Below are positions 35,697-44,946 of a stretch of DNA of 64,000 bases, piece by piece (the first letter of the stretch is position 1; each line of letters begins with the position of its first letter). The stretch comes from Rickettsiella endosymbiont of Rhagonycha lignosa (lineage in GTDB: Bacteria; Pseudomonadota; Gammaproteobacteria; Diplorickettsiales; Diplorickettsiaceae): contig NZ_OZ035011.1 in the NCBI RefSeq assembly GCF_964031165.1, positions 62,001 through 126,000 of the forward strand. The letters are read 5' to 3'. Below the pieces are notes generated by a model. That model saw nothing but the letters and a program-made list of their open reading frames with translations, searched no databases and had not been told where the DNA came from. The translations under genes and the position numbers were made by a program.

Positions 35697-37697
35697 TTAA
35701 TCGGTTAATAGTTGATTTAGTGTTTTAATAATATTTTCAGTAGTAAACCCAAAATTTTTAAAGACTTCAGTACCCGGTGCAGATTCGCCGAACTGGTTAA
35801 GTCCGATCACTTTACCTTTATTACCTACATACCGGTACCAAAAATCTTCAGTTCCTGCTTCTATAGCGAGGCGTAATGTAATCGAATTAGGCAAAATTTT
35901 AGCTTTATAGGCTAAATCTTGTTGTTCAAAACGATCAGCAGAAGGCATAGATACCACTCTGATTTGTCTGCCTTGTTGATTTAAAGATTGTGCAGCACTC
36001 ATAGCTAAACTGACTTCAGAGCCTGTTGCAATGATAATGGCTTCCGGTGTTGATGAACTATCCAAAAGAATATAAGCGCCACGATGGATAGATTGTAAAG
36101 TTTCTTGGTTGTGGGTTTGCGAGGGTATAGCTTGTCGCGTGAGTAATAAACAAGTGGGCCCTAAATGTTGTATAGCTTGTTGCCAGGCAACTGTGGTTTC
36201 TAGTGCGTCACAAGGCCGCCAAACCGAAAGATTTGGTATAAGTCTTAAACTATTGATATGTTCAATAGGTTGATGTGTTGGACCGTCTTCGCCTAGTCCG
36301 ATCGAATCGTGAGTATAAATAAAGATTACATGCTGTTTCATTAACGCGGATAAACGAACAGCGTTGCGTGCATAATCACTAAAGACTAAAAAAGTTCCTC
36401 CATAAGGAATGAATCCTCCATGGAGGGCTATACCGTTCATCATGGCGGACATACCGAATTCTCGCACGCCGTAGTGAATATAATTACCTGATGGGTTTTT
36501 TTTAGTTAAAACAATAGAGCCTTTCCAAAGGGTAGAATTAGATTCTGTGAGGTCTGCAGATCCACCTAAAAGTTCTGGTAAAAGCGGGGCAAGGACATTT
36601 AACGCATTCTGCGAGGCTTTACGTGTTGCTATTTTTTCTGAAGGATTTTTGTAAACATCCTCTATAATTTTTTTGGTTTTTTCTTCCCAATTTGAAGGCA
36701 ATTTTCGATTAATTCTGCGTTGGTATTCTTTGGCGAGCTCCGGAAACGCTGTTTGATAGACATGCCATTTTTCTTCCCAAGCTTTTACTAAAGCTTTTCC
36801 CTTAGAGCGAGCATCCCATGCTTGATAAATATCTTCTGGTATTTCGAAAGGTGGATAATTCCAATGTAATGCCAGTCTGGTGGCAGCAACTTCTTTTTCG
36901 CCTAATGCGGCTCCATGTGCTTGATGACTGTCCACTAAATTAGGGGCGCCAAATGCAATTTTTGTTTTACAACAAAGTAAGCTTGGCTTATCAGTAACAG
37001 CACGAGCATTTTCTATAGCTATTTTAATTTGCTTAGGATCATGGCCATCAATATCAGAAATAACATGCCAATGATAAGCCCTAAAGCGTTCAGGGGTATT
37101 ATCTTTAAACCAGCCTGAAACATTACCATCAATAGAAATGTTATTGTTATCCCAAAAAGCAATTAATTTACCTAAACCTAAACATCCTGCCAAAGAAGCT
37201 GCTTCATGAGAAATGCCTTCCATCAAACAGCCATCACCCAAGAATACATAAGTAAAATGATCGGTAATGGTGTGAGAAGGACGATTAAAATAAGCGGCTA
37301 AATTTTTTTCGGCTAAGGCCATACCCACTGCATTTGCAAATCCTTGACCGAGAGGTCCGGTTGTTGTTTCTATACCAGGAGTTAAATGAACTTCAGGATG
37401 CCCAGGTGTTTTTGAATGTAATTGACGAAATCTTTTAATTTCGTCTAGTGAAAGATCATAACCGGTCAAATGAAGTAGCGCATAATGCAGCATCGATCCA
37501 TGACCATTGGATAAAATAAAGCGGTCGCGATTACTCCAGTTTGGATCACTGGGGTCATGAATTAAAAATTCTCTCCATAAGACAGTTGCAATATCAGCCA
37601 TGCCCATGGGCATGCCAGGATGACCTGATTTAGCTTTTTCCACAGCATCTATGCTTAGAAATCGAATCGCATCCGCATATTTTTTTTGGTAAGACAT
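35697..37697 (-). CDS. tkt: Transketolase
   Basis: Transketolase moves two-carbon units between sugar phosphates in the pentose phosphate pathway using thiamine diphosphate. The 666-residue protein has [29 protein letters not shown], the cofactor motif [13 protein letters not shown] ending in NN ([11 protein letters not shown]), and [18 protein letters not shown]. Length is normal. It supplies erythrose and ribose phosphates and is probably cotranscribed with gapA. Confidence 0.96.
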   Translation of the reverse strand: MSYQKKYADAIRFLSIDAVEKAKSGHPGMPMGMADIATVLWREFLIHDPSDPNWSNRDRFILSNGHGSMLHYALLHLTGYDLSLDEIKRFRQLHSKTPGHPEVHLTPGIETTTGPLGQGFANAVGMALAEKNLAAYFNRPSHTITDHFTYVFLGDGCLMEGISHEAASLAGCLGLGKLIAFWDNNNISIDGNVSGWFKDNTPERFRAYHWHVISDIDGHDPKQIKIAIENARAVTDKPSLLCCKTKIAFGAPNLVDSHQAHGAALGEKEVAATRLALHWNYPPFEIPEDIYQAWDARSKGKALVKAWEEKWHVYQTAFPELAKEYQRRINRKLPSNWEEKTKKIIEDVYKNPSEKIATRKASQNALNVLAPLLPELLGGSADLTESNSTLWKGSIVLTKKNPSGNYIHYGVREFGMSAMMNGIALHGGFIPYGGTFLVFSDYARNAVRLSALMKQHVIFIYTHDSIGLGEDGPTHQPIEHINSLRLIPNLSVWRPCDALETTVAWQQAIQHLGPTCLLLTRQAIPSQTHNQETLQSIHRGAYILLDSSSTPEAIIIATGSEVSLAMSAAQSLNQQGRQIRVVSMPSADRFEQQDLAYKAKILPNSITLRLAIEAGTEDFWYRYVGNKGKVIGLNQFGESAPGTEVFKNFGFTTENIIKTLNQLLTD

Positions 37698-37759
37698 TTA
37701 AGATTTCCTATTTACCCCATTATCAGAAATATTCAGAACTCAAAAAATACAATTTAAAT

Positions 37760-37884
37760 ATACTCACAGCAATGGATTTTTTGAGAGCGGCTCGCTTAGT
37801 GAAGCAACCAGAATGTATTCAAGATACATCAGGATTGCGAGTTGAACGGCAACGCAGACAAAAATTCAAGTGCGAAGAGTATAA
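37760..37884 (-). repeat. TATACTC dispersed repeat, full-length copy (copy 3)
   Basis: On the minus strand this starts TATACTCTTCGCACTTG and ends with the complement of TATACTCACAGCAATGG, so the termini are imperfect inverted repeats. It aligns over its whole length with 28876-28996. It occupies most of the gap between tkt and the amino acid permease gene, and its end almost touches the permease stop at 37886. Confidence 0.65.
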
Positions 37885-37885
37885 A

Positions 37886-39073
37886 TTAAAAAACATCAGC
37901 TATAATCGCATGCGCAATAATAATAGAGGAGCACAGGATCAGCAAACATAATAATTTTTTTCCGCCCATTACGCGATAGGAGGCATTAATTTGTTGTTGG
38001 TAACGCCCAGACCAAGCCATTAATGCGGGAAGCAAAGCCAATAAAACAGCACAGCATATGCCAGCATAATTCAATGCTAGCATAAATGAAGCGGGGTAAA
38101 ATAAAACAACCATTAAAGGAGGTAAAAATGTAAGTAAATACACGATAAATTTATTTTTTTCGGTTTGGCTCAACGCTAAACCATCAAGTAAGAAATCAGA
38201 TAAACTAATACCGACACCTAAAAAAGAAGTTGCTAAACAAATGGATGTAAAAATCCAAGTAAATAAAGTAATGCTATTTTTGTTTAGTAAATGGCTCAAT
38301 GTGTTGGTCAGATGGCTAGTAGATTGGCTGGACTGGGCAATTGTTAAAAGTTTATTGATAGGAATAACTCCCATGATAGCTCCATTCCAGAAAATGTAAC
38401 AAATAAGTGGGATTAAACTACCTAAAATAATGACTTGACGTAATTGTTTAACATTACTATGAAAATAACTGCGTAAACTTGGAATAATGGCGGCAAAGCC
38501 GAATGATGTAATAATGATAGTAAGGCTTTTTGGTAAGTAATGTATATTACCCTGCGCTAATTGTTTGGCAGATATAAAAGGCAATAAAAATAATATAAGG
38601 AGAAAAAAAATAAGTAATTTTCCTCCCATTAGAATTCGATTCATTAAATCCACAGAATGCATTCCTTTGTACACAATAGGGCCTAAGCACAGTACAAATA
38701 AAATGGTTGTAACAATTGTTGAAAAATGGAAATTTATTTTCTGTAAGATACCTTGTAAAAAATCTGAACCACCCGCGATATACGCTGCTAGCAAAGCATA
38801 TAGCAATAATAAATAACATAACCAGGCAATGATCTCGCCTGGAACTCCCAAAGTTGCACGCGCCATGGATATTAAATGACTATTAGGAGGGAACCAAAGA
38901 TTTATTTCTAAAATGAGTAACCCTCCGGCTAGCATAATACCCCAACAAACAATCAAAAAAAGTGACGAATTTAAAAAACCTACTTGAACAGTTGCAAGAG
39001 GTAAAGCTAACATCCCGCCACCTATGGCATTGCCAGTAATTAATAAAATACCGCCGAATTGTTTTATATTCAT
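37886..39073 (-). CDS. Aromatic amino acid permease (HAAAP family), copy 2
   Basis: This is a proton-coupled inner-membrane importer of the TyrP/Mtr/TnaB family. The 395-residue protein has about 11 membrane segments and the family start GGILLITGNAIGGGMLALPLAT. SFGFAAIIPSLRSYF and CLATSFLGVGISLSDF are further family motifs. It is an obvious paralogue of the next gene upstream, 8 bases away, and probably arose from tandem duplication. Tyrosine or tryptophan specificity cannot be called. Tandem copies point to reliance on external aromatic amino acids. Confidence 0.9.
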   Translation of the reverse strand: MNIKQFGGILLITGNAIGGGMLALPLATVQVGFLNSSLFLIVCWGIMLAGGLLILEINLWFPPNSHLISMARATLGVPGEIIAWLCYLLLLYALLAAYIAGGSDFLQGILQKINFHFSTIVTTILFVLCLGPIVYKGMHSVDLMNRILMGGKLLIFFLLILFLLPFISAKQLAQGNIHYLPKSLTIIITSFGFAAIIPSLRSYFHSNVKQLRQVIILGSLIPLICYIFWNGAIMGVIPINKLLTIAQSSQSTSHLTNTLSHLLNKNSITLFTWIFTSICLATSFLGVGISLSDFLLDGLALSQTEKNKFIVYLLTFLPPLMVVLFYPASFMLALNYAGICCAVLLALLPALMAWSGRYQQQINASYRVMGGKKLLCLLILCSSIIIAHAIIADVF

Positions 39074-39081
39074 AGGATTTG

Positions 39082-40281
39082 TTAGTAAGTGAAGCTTAAA
39101 ATAATAATAAATAATGCTATTATCATTAAACTAAGTAATAAAAGCTTTCCTCCGCCAACTTGATATCCTAAAGCACATTTTTTAATGTACCGTCCACTCC
39201 ATGCCATCATAGCGGGAAGAAGTATTAATAAAATGGCACAAAGAACCCCTGCATAAGATAAAGCCATAATGAAAGCATGAGGATAATGATTGGCAATGAA
39301 TAACGGAGGAAAAAAAGTAAGTGCATAAAGAGCCAACTTCTTTAAACCTTTTTTTTCAATTTGTAGTCCATCACTAAAAAAATCAAATAGACTTAAAGCA
39401 ACTCCTAAAAAAGAAGTAGCAAAACATATGGATGTAAATATTTTTGCTAAAAAATTCACTAATCTATTATCCAGTAAATGATTCAAGGCAGATATTAAGT
39501 CGCTAGTGGAATGTCCCGAATGATACATGAATAGTAAACCTAAATTTCCATGTGTGGGTATGGCGCCCATAATAGTTAATTCCCACAAAATATAGCAGAA
39601 TAATGGAATTAAGCTGCCAATAAGAATAGCTCTACGTAACATAAAAAAATCATTATTAAAATAGCTACGTAAGCTTGGAACAATTACAGCAAAGCCAAAT
39701 GAGGTCATAATAACCGTTGTACTACTTAAAATAACACTAAGCTGAAATGCATTTTCCAAGCTAAATAAGTAATGAAAAGAAATAAAAGGAAAAATACAAA
39801 TCACTAATAAAATAAAGGCTAATAATTTGCTAGACATTAAAGCTCTGTTAACATAATCGACCGAGCCTAATCCTTTATAAACGATTACACTTAATAATCC
39901 TGCAAATAATAATGCGGAAATTTTTGTGGATAGGTGCAAATGAAATGTTAATAGTAGATGTTGTAAGAAATCGCTGCCACCCGCAATATAAGCCGCTAAT
40001 AAAGCATATAACAATAAAAGATAGCTAAGCCAGGCAACGGCTTGACCAAACTTACCTAGGGTCGTTTTAGCCATACTAATTAAATTGCTGTTTACACTAT
40101 GCCAAAGATTAACTTCTAAAATAAGCAATGCAGCAGCGGTCATTATAGCCCAACACAATACTAAAAAAATTAGTGCATTTATAAAGCCTAATTGTGCAGT
40201 AGCAATTGGCAGGGCTAACATTCCTCCTCCAATACTGGTGCCAATGATAAGTAAAATGCCGCCGATAAGTTTATTGTTCAT
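39082..40281 (-). CDS. Aromatic amino acid permease (HAAAP family), copy 1
   Basis: This 399-residue protein is a TyrP-like aromatic amino acid importer. It shares GGGMLALPIATAQLGF, SFGFAVIVPSLRSYF, the IYKGxxSVDxxNR-type loop and the CFATSFLGVALSLFDFF segment with its neighbour at 37886, at roughly half identity by eye. About 11 membrane segments. The stop of the acyltransferase gene precedes its start by 8 bases, so three or more genes may share a transcript. Divergence between copies suggests that they may have separated in substrate range. Confidence 0.9.
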   Translation of the reverse strand: MNNKLIGGILLIIGTSIGGGMLALPIATAQLGFINALIFLVLCWAIMTAAALLILEVNLWHSVNSNLISMAKTTLGKFGQAVAWLSYLLLLYALLAAYIAGGSDFLQHLLLTFHLHLSTKISALLFAGLLSVIVYKGLGSVDYVNRALMSSKLLAFILLVICIFPFISFHYLFSLENAFQLSVILSSTTVIMTSFGFAVIVPSLRSYFNNDFFMLRRAILIGSLIPLFCYILWELTIMGAIPTHGNLGLLFMYHSGHSTSDLISALNHLLDNRLVNFLAKIFTSICFATSFLGVALSLFDFFSDGLQIEKKGLKKLALYALTFFPPLFIANHYPHAFIMALSYAGVLCAILLILLPAMMAWSGRYIKKCALGYQVGGGKLLLLSLMIIALFIIILSFTY

Positions 40282-40289
40282 ATTTGTTT

Positions 40290-41198
40290 TTAATAGAGAT
40301 ACGGATCATTTTTGGGGCGTGTTTTAAAGCGTCGATGTATCCAAAGATATTGATCGGGGTGGGCACGAACAGCTTGTTCTAACAATTGGTTAAAACGCAG
40401 CATATCTTGGTAGTCATCTTCCTGGCCAAAACTTTCTAAAATAGGCCCGATAGTTATTTGATAACCTTTTCCTTTTGGAAGGCGATGATAAAATAGGGTG
40501 ACAACTTGTGCTTCAGTTCGATTGGCATAGCGACTTGGTGTTGAGATGGTAGCAGTAGAAATGTTAAAAAATGGCGGAAAAATGCTGTGCGTAGGTCCAT
40601 AGTCTTGATCGGCAGCATACCAAATAGCTTTGTTTTGTTTCAAAGTTTTAATAATTTGGCGAATAGCATGGCGATGTATAGGTTGCATCCAGTTAAAATT
40701 ACGATGTTGTTTTAATAATCTATCGATGACTCGGTTCTTTTGTTCACGGTAAACAACATACATCGGAAAAATATTAGAAAAAAGACGCCCACAGATATCC
40801 AAAGATGTAAAATGGGCACTTAAAATAAGTACACCTTTTTTTTTGGCGAGTGCTTCTTGCAAATGTTCTAAGCCTTGTACATGAATTAGAGAATCTAGTT
40901 TATGATCAGGCATCCACCACGCCATGGCAGACTCAATGAGTCCCATTCCTAAGGATTGAAATTGTTTTTTAAGTAAATTTTCTCGTTCTTCATTGGATAA
41001 TTCAGGAAAACAAAGTTTCAGGTTAATTTCTGCAATACGTCGAAATTTTTTTAATAAATAATAGGAAATTCGACCTAAATTTTTACCAAATTGGAGTTGT
41101 AGTTTATAAGGAAATTTGATTATGAGATATAGGATTCCTAATCCTAACCAAGTAGGCCAATAACGAGGATGTATCAGTTCTAAAAAATTATTTTGCAT
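40290..41198 (-). CDS. Lipid A acyltransferase, LpxL/HtrB family
   Basis: These enzymes add secondary acyl chains to KDO-lipid A at the inner membrane. The 302-residue protein has an N-terminal membrane anchor (about residues 13-30), the HX4D catalytic motif in HFTSLDICGR, and ADQDYGPTHSIFPPFF, which is the PxDxDxGPxxSxFxxFFG-type family block. The C-terminal HRRFKTRP is also typical. LpxL, LpxM and LpxP cannot be told apart safely, so no symbol is given. It overlaps the ferredoxin stop by 11 bases. Confidence 0.9.
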   Translation of the reverse strand: MQNNFLELIHPRYWPTWLGLGILYLIIKFPYKLQLQFGKNLGRISYYLLKKFRRIAEINLKLCFPELSNEERENLLKKQFQSLGMGLIESAMAWWMPDHKLDSLIHVQGLEHLQEALAKKKGVLILSAHFTSLDICGRLFSNIFPMYVVYREQKNRVIDRLLKQHRNFNWMQPIHRHAIRQIIKTLKQNKAIWYAADQDYGPTHSIFPPFFNISTATISTPSRYANRTEAQVVTLFYHRLPKGKGYQITIGPILESFGQEDDYQDMLRFNQLLEQAVRAHPDQYLWIHRRFKTRPKNDPYLY

Positions 41199-41508
41199 TA
41201 GGTAATAGTAATCGATGTGCTATTTGTTGTTTAACTAAGTGTTGTTCAATAATCTCGTCAATATCATGCTGTGTTTCATAGTGATACCAGGCGCTTTCAG
41301 GGTAAATCACCAAGATTGGCCCTAAACTACACCGTCCTAGACACCCGGAAGAGCTTACTCGAATTTTTTGTTGCTGATTTTCAGTCAGTTGTTTTATCTT
41401 ATTTTTTAGATAATCAAATAAGGGCTGGGCGCCGCGTTTAGCACAACAATCTTTATTATTTTCCCGTAGATTAGTACATACGAAGATATGATGTTGATAA
41501 TAGGACAT
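41188..41508 (-). CDS. Thioredoxin-like [2Fe-2S] ferredoxin
   Basis: This 106-residue soluble protein has the four-Cys pattern of the thioredoxin-fold 2Fe-2S ferredoxin family: Cys11 (FVCTN), Cys22/Cys23 (CCAKRG) and the late pair in SGCLGRCSLGP. A basic helix (FDYLKNKIKQL) lies between. Redox partners are unknown. It is divergent from hsp20, with a strong AT-rich hairpin in the gap. Confidence 0.85.
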   Translation of the reverse strand: MSYYQHHIFVCTNLRENNKDCCAKRGAQPLFDYLKNKIKQLTENQQQKIRVSSSGCLGRCSLGPILVIYPESAWYHYETQHDIDEIIEQHLVKQQIAHRLLLPNAK

Positions 41509-41519
41509 AAATTTTATTT

Positions 41520-41549
41520 TAAAGTAAAAATAAGAAAGTTTTTACTTTA
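41520..41549. promoter_or_regulatory. 11-bp AT-rich inverted repeat between ferredoxin and hsp20
   Basis: TAAAGTAAAAA and TTTTTACTTTA form an 11-bp perfect stem with an 8-base loop. It lies between divergent genes, so an operator is more likely than a terminator. A second dyad, CCAGAAAT/ATTTCTGG (41550-41557 and 41604-41611), and the palindrome AATTCGAATT (41597-41606) lie nearer hsp20. Confidence 0.4.
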
Positions 41550-41695
41550 CCAGAAATACGCAAGTATCTCTATTAAACAGCCGTTTTTCTGCCTTGAATT
41601 CGAATTTCTGGAAAAAGGATGAAGTAAATGATTAAAGTGATCAAATGAGCCTTTTTGAGTTAAACTAATAGCTTAAACAAGGAGGAAAATAGTTT

Positions 41696-42160
41696 ATGTC
41701 AAATATTATACGGTATAGATCCCCTTCTTTATTACACCAATTACACCGGCTTTCGCAAGAATGGGATCAGTTGTTTGATCCCAGTCACCAACTTATTGAA
41801 AATAGTTCCATGATAGAAACTAGTCATTGGGCGCCTGCAGTGGATATCAAAGAAGAACCTACTCGTTTCGTGCTTTTTGCAGATATTCCAGGTGTTGATC
41901 CGAAAGATATCGAAATTTCAATGGAAAATGGAATATTAACAATTAAAGGCGAAAGAGCTGCTATCCGCACCGAAGAAAATGAAGGGTATACACGAATTGA
42001 ACGATCCAAAGGAAGTTTTTATCGCCGTTTTGCTTTGCCTGATACTGCAAACGCCGATGAGATAACTGCAGAAGGAAAGCAGGGGGTACTTAGAATCATT
42101 ATTACTAAAAGGGATAAAGTTGCAGCCAAAAAAATAAAGGTGGAGGATCAAAAAGATTAA
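41696..42160 (+). CDS. Small heat shock protein, Hsp20/alpha-crystallin family
   Basis: This is an ATP-independent holdase that keeps unfolding proteins soluble. The 154-residue protein has an N-terminal arm (about 1-45), an alpha-crystallin domain (about 45-140; WAPAVDIKEE, VPGVDPKDIEI read here as IPGVDPKDIEI, GILTIKGER) and the GVLRIIITK strand. AAGGAGG precedes the ATG by 9 bases, one of the strongest ribosome binding sites here. The upstream region has several dyads, but no convincing sigma-32 promoter was found. Confidence 0.93.
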   Translation: MSNIIRYRSPSLLHQLHRLSQEWDQLFDPSHQLIENSSMIETSHWAPAVDIKEEPTRFVLFADIPGVDPKDIEISMENGILTIKGERAAIRTEENEGYTRIERSKGSFYRRFALPDTANADEITAEGKQGVLRIIITKRDKVAAKKIKVEDQKD

Positions 42161-42217
42161 TTTTTTAATCGTCAGCATATGAATTCGATTAGGAATTCGT
42201 GTATAAGCTAATAATCT

Positions 42218-42805
42218 CTAAGCAGATCTTAATACGGTAGTGCATGCTGCATGTAGAGCTGGGAGGGTGATTTTTTCAAACCATGAATTTCGCTTTAACC
42301 AAATATTATTCCTGGGTGAGGGATGAGGTAATGGAAAATAGGTCGGAAGATATTCTGTGTAGGCAGCGACGGTTTCTGTTAAATTTACTTTAGCACGACT
42401 ACCTAAGTAATGTTTTTGTGCATACTGACCAATTAATAAGATTAATTGAATGTTTGGAAGATTAGCTAAAAGTTTAGGTAACCAAGTACTTGCACATTCT
42501 TTTCGCGGAGGTAAATCGCCCGAAGGTCCTGTTCCTGGGTAGCAGAAACCCATGGGAATGATGGCAATTTGATTTGTATCATAAAATGTTTTTTTATCAA
42601 GTTGTAACCAGTGCCGTAAACGATCTCCACTAGGATCGTTCCAAGGAATTCCTGTGTTGTGTACGCGAATTCCTGGCGCTTGACCAACGATAAGCAAACG
42701 ACTTAGGTTGTGTGCTTGCAGTATGGGTCTGGGAGTTAAGGGTAAGTGATTGGCACAGAGTTGACATTCACGAATGTTTTTGATTAGAGGTAAAATTTTA
42801 TTCAT
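42218..42805 (-). CDS. Uracil-DNA glycosylase superfamily protein
   Basis: This is a predicted DNA repair or DNA-binding protein of the UDG fold. Motifs in the 195-residue protein are LLIVGQAPGIRVHNTGIPW (motif A region), LILLIGQYAQKHYLG and HPSPRN (motif B with its His). N-terminal Cys16 and Cys19 (CQLCANH) resemble half of an Fe-S ligand set but the rest is not obvious. The sequence is nearer to uncharacterised UDG-like proteins than to the classic Ung, so uracil excision is not certain. It is convergent with hsp20. Confidence 0.8.
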   Translation of the reverse strand: MNKILPLIKNIRECQLCANHLPLTPRPILQAHNLSRLLIVGQAPGIRVHNTGIPWNDPSGDRLRHWLQLDKKTFYDTNQIAIIPMGFCYPGTGPSGDLPPRKECASTWLPKLLANLPNIQLILLIGQYAQKHYLGSRAKVNLTETVAAYTEYLPTYFPLPHPSPRNNIWLKRNSWFEKITLPALHAACTTVLRSA

Positions 42806-42821
42806 AACAGGATGGAGGTTC

Positions 42822-42910
42822 TATACTCTTGTAATTGGACTTTGTTATTTGCTGTGGCTAGGATGCGAGTTGGGCAGCAATACAGACAAAAATTCAAGTG
42901 TAAGAGTATA
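42822..42910. repeat. TATACTC dispersed repeat with clear terminal inverted repeats (copy 4)
   Basis: The element starts TATACTCTTGTAATTG (42822) and ends with the complement of TATACTCTTACACTTG (to 42910), giving good terminal inverted repeats. The right half, including ACAGACAAAAATTCAAGTG, matches 37760-37884. At 89 bases it is shorter than the full copies, suggesting an internal deletion. Confidence 0.65.
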
Positions 42911-42983
42911 CTTGCCAAATGGGTATTATACCCACTAAAGTAAGCGCTAAAAATAGGCTGCTATTATTTAATAGGTAGGATCT

Positions 42984-43280
42984 ATGGAGTATAAAGAAAC
43001 AGAGGCTTTATTAGAAGAAGATGATGGTGATGGAAGTAGTGATACTGAATTGCCACCTAATATCTTAGATATTGAAGATGAAGAATTAGATACATGGCCT
43101 GAAGAATTGGCCTTAGATGCATTAAATAAGAAAGCAAAAGTCTCACCTGTTCGATTTTCGCTTGAAAAGCGCCGAGCTATTGAAGATTATTTAGAGCAAC
43201 GACGATTACGAGAAGAATTCGATTATGAGTTTGAAAATGAACTCATATCAGAAGCTTCTGATGCAACAAAAAGTGAGTAG
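42984..43280 (+). CDS. Small acidic protein, possibly PA3496-like
   Basis: The 98-residue protein is very acidic in its first 45 residues ([22 protein letters not shown]), then has a basic helix, [19 protein letters not shown], resembling the end of the PA3496 family of small gammaproteobacterial proteins. No signal peptide or membrane segment is visible. It ends 2 bases before the accA start, so they are cotranscribed and possibly coupled. Function unknown. Confidence 0.7.
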   Translation: MEYKETEALLEEDDGDGSSDTELPPNILDIEDEELDTWPEELALDALNKKAKVSPVRFSLEKRRAIEDYLEQRRLREEFDYEFENELISEASDATKSE

Positions 43281-43282
43281 CT

Positions 43283-44230
43283 ATGCACTTTAAGTTTTTG
43301 GATTTTGAACAACCCATTGCAGAGCTTGGGGCAAAAATAGAAGAGCTACGTAAGTTGGGTAACGATGCCGATCTTAATGTCAACGAAGAAATTAAACGTT
43401 TAGAACAAAAGAAAATAGAATTAACTGAATCTATTTTCCAGTCCTTAAATGCTTGGCAAATAGTTCAATTGGCCCGTCATCCACACCGACCTTATTTTTC
43501 AGATTATATTAGCAGAATTTTTTCTGATTTCGATGAACTACATGGTGATAGAGAATTTTCAGATGATCCTTCTATTATCGGTGGAATTGCTTATTTAGCG
43601 GATCAACCGGTTGTTATCATGGGTCAGCAAAAAGGACGTACCACCAATGAAAAAGTTCTACGTAATTTTGGAATGCCTAAACCAGAAGGTTATCGTAAAG
43701 CAATTCGGTTAATGGAATTAGCTGAAAGATTTAAACTGCCCATTCTGACTTTTATTGATACACCGGGTGCTTATCCTGGTATAGATGCAGAAGAACGTAA
43801 CCAAAGTGGTGCGATCGCACAAAATTTACAAATGATGTCCCAGTTAAAGACACCAATTATTTCCACAATAATTGGAGAAGGTGGTTCAGGAGGAGCTTTA
43901 GCTATTGGTGTGGCAGACAGAATTTTGATGTTGCAATATAGTGTTTATTCAGTTATTTCCCCTGAGGGATGTGCATCTATTTTATGGAAAAGTGCTGAAA
44001 AAGCGTCCGAAGCAGCAGAAGCGATGGCTATGAATGCTGATCGTTTATATAAACTTAAATTGATAGATGCAGTGATTCAAGAGCCTTTAGGTGGTGCCCA
44101 TACCGATTTTGATGAAATGGCTAATCAGCTAAAAATTGAACTTGTTAAGCAATTAGCACAAATCCAATATTTTTCTATGGAAAAATTACTCGAACTGCGT
44201 TACAACAAGATTTTAGCTATTGGTGTTTAA
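43283..44230 (+). CDS. accA: Acetyl-CoA carboxylase carboxyltransferase alpha subunit
   Basis: AccA with AccD transfers carboxyl from biotin to acetyl-CoA to make malonyl-CoA for fatty acid synthesis. The 315-residue protein has [11 protein letters not shown], the [16 protein letters not shown] region, [20 protein letters not shown] and [17 protein letters not shown], the last holding the oxyanion-type glycine motif. Length matches the family. The accA-tilS proximity downstream is the ancestral gammaproteobacterial arrangement, here with pnuC between. Confidence 0.97.
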   Translation: MHFKFLDFEQPIAELGAKIEELRKLGNDADLNVNEEIKRLEQKKIELTESIFQSLNAWQIVQLARHPHRPYFSDYISRIFSDFDELHGDREFSDDPSIIGGIAYLADQPVVIMGQQKGRTTNEKVLRNFGMPKPEGYRKAIRLMELAERFKLPILTFIDTPGAYPGIDAEERNQSGAIAQNLQMMSQLKTPIISTIIGEGGSGGALAIGVADRILMLQYSVYSVISPEGCASILWKSAEKASEAAEAMAMNADRLYKLKLIDAVIQEPLGGAHTDFDEMANQLKIELVKQLAQIQYFSMEKLLELRYNKILAIGV

Positions 44231-44267
44231 TTTATAGCGCATATAGCTGCCAATTTAAAATTAAAAT

Positions 44268-44855
44268 ATGAAACTTTTATCTATCGAAGCAATAGCTTTT
44301 ACTTCAGGAATAGTAAACATTTATCTTTTAACACGTTGTAGTTTATGGAATTGGCTTTTTGGGATATTGACCGTTTCTCTGTATGCAATCATTTTTTTTA
44401 ATATCAAGCTGTATGCCGATATGAGTTTACAGGGAGTTTTTTTATTTTTTCAGTTTTATGGGCTGTACCAATGGCGCTATGGTAGTAAAGAAAACAAGCC
44501 AATTGCTATGCAAGTTGTGAGTTTATCTACTTGCTTGATGTTATTTGCAGCGGCTATTATTTTATTTGCAGGCATTAGTTTTATTTTAAAATATAGTACT
44601 GACTCTACAACTATTTATGCCGATGCCACGATTACAGCATTAAGTTTGATTGCTCAATGGATGATGAGTAAAAAATATTTACAGCATTGGGTTTTATGGA
44701 TAATTATCGATTTAATTTCTATTAATTTGTATATTAGTAAAAACTTGTATTTAACAGCATTGCTTTATTTGGTCTTTATGCTGCTATGTTTCAAAGGCTA
44801 CTATCAATGGAGGGAAACTTTAAATAAATCGACATGGGCTTATTCCATCGCATAA
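44268..44855 (+). CDS. pnuC: PnuC-type nicotinamide mononucleotide/riboside transporter
   Basis: PnuC facilitates entry of NAD+ precursors across the inner membrane. The 195-residue protein has about seven membrane segments and the family block LYAIIFFNIKLYADMSLQ followed by FYGLYQWRYG, which lies near the substrate channel. Another PnuC motif, LSLIAQWMMSKKYLQHW, is at about residues 125-141. The cargo may be nicotinamide riboside; a related vitamin cannot be excluded. It is placed between accA and tilS. Confidence 0.88.
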   Translation: MKLLSIEAIAFTSGIVNIYLLTRCSLWNWLFGILTVSLYAIIFFNIKLYADMSLQGVFLFFQFYGLYQWRYGSKENKPIAMQVVSLSTCLMLFAAAIILFAGISFILKYSTDSTTIYADATITALSLIAQWMMSKKYLQHWVLWIIIDLISINLYISKNLYLTALLYLVFMLLCFKGYYQWRETLNKSTWAYSIA

Positions 44856-44946
44856 ATTAAATCTAATTTATTCTCATTATTTTATTTTTTCATAGATATT
44901 TCTATTAAGCTTTACAATTCCCAGGCAAATTTTGTATGGTTGCTGT

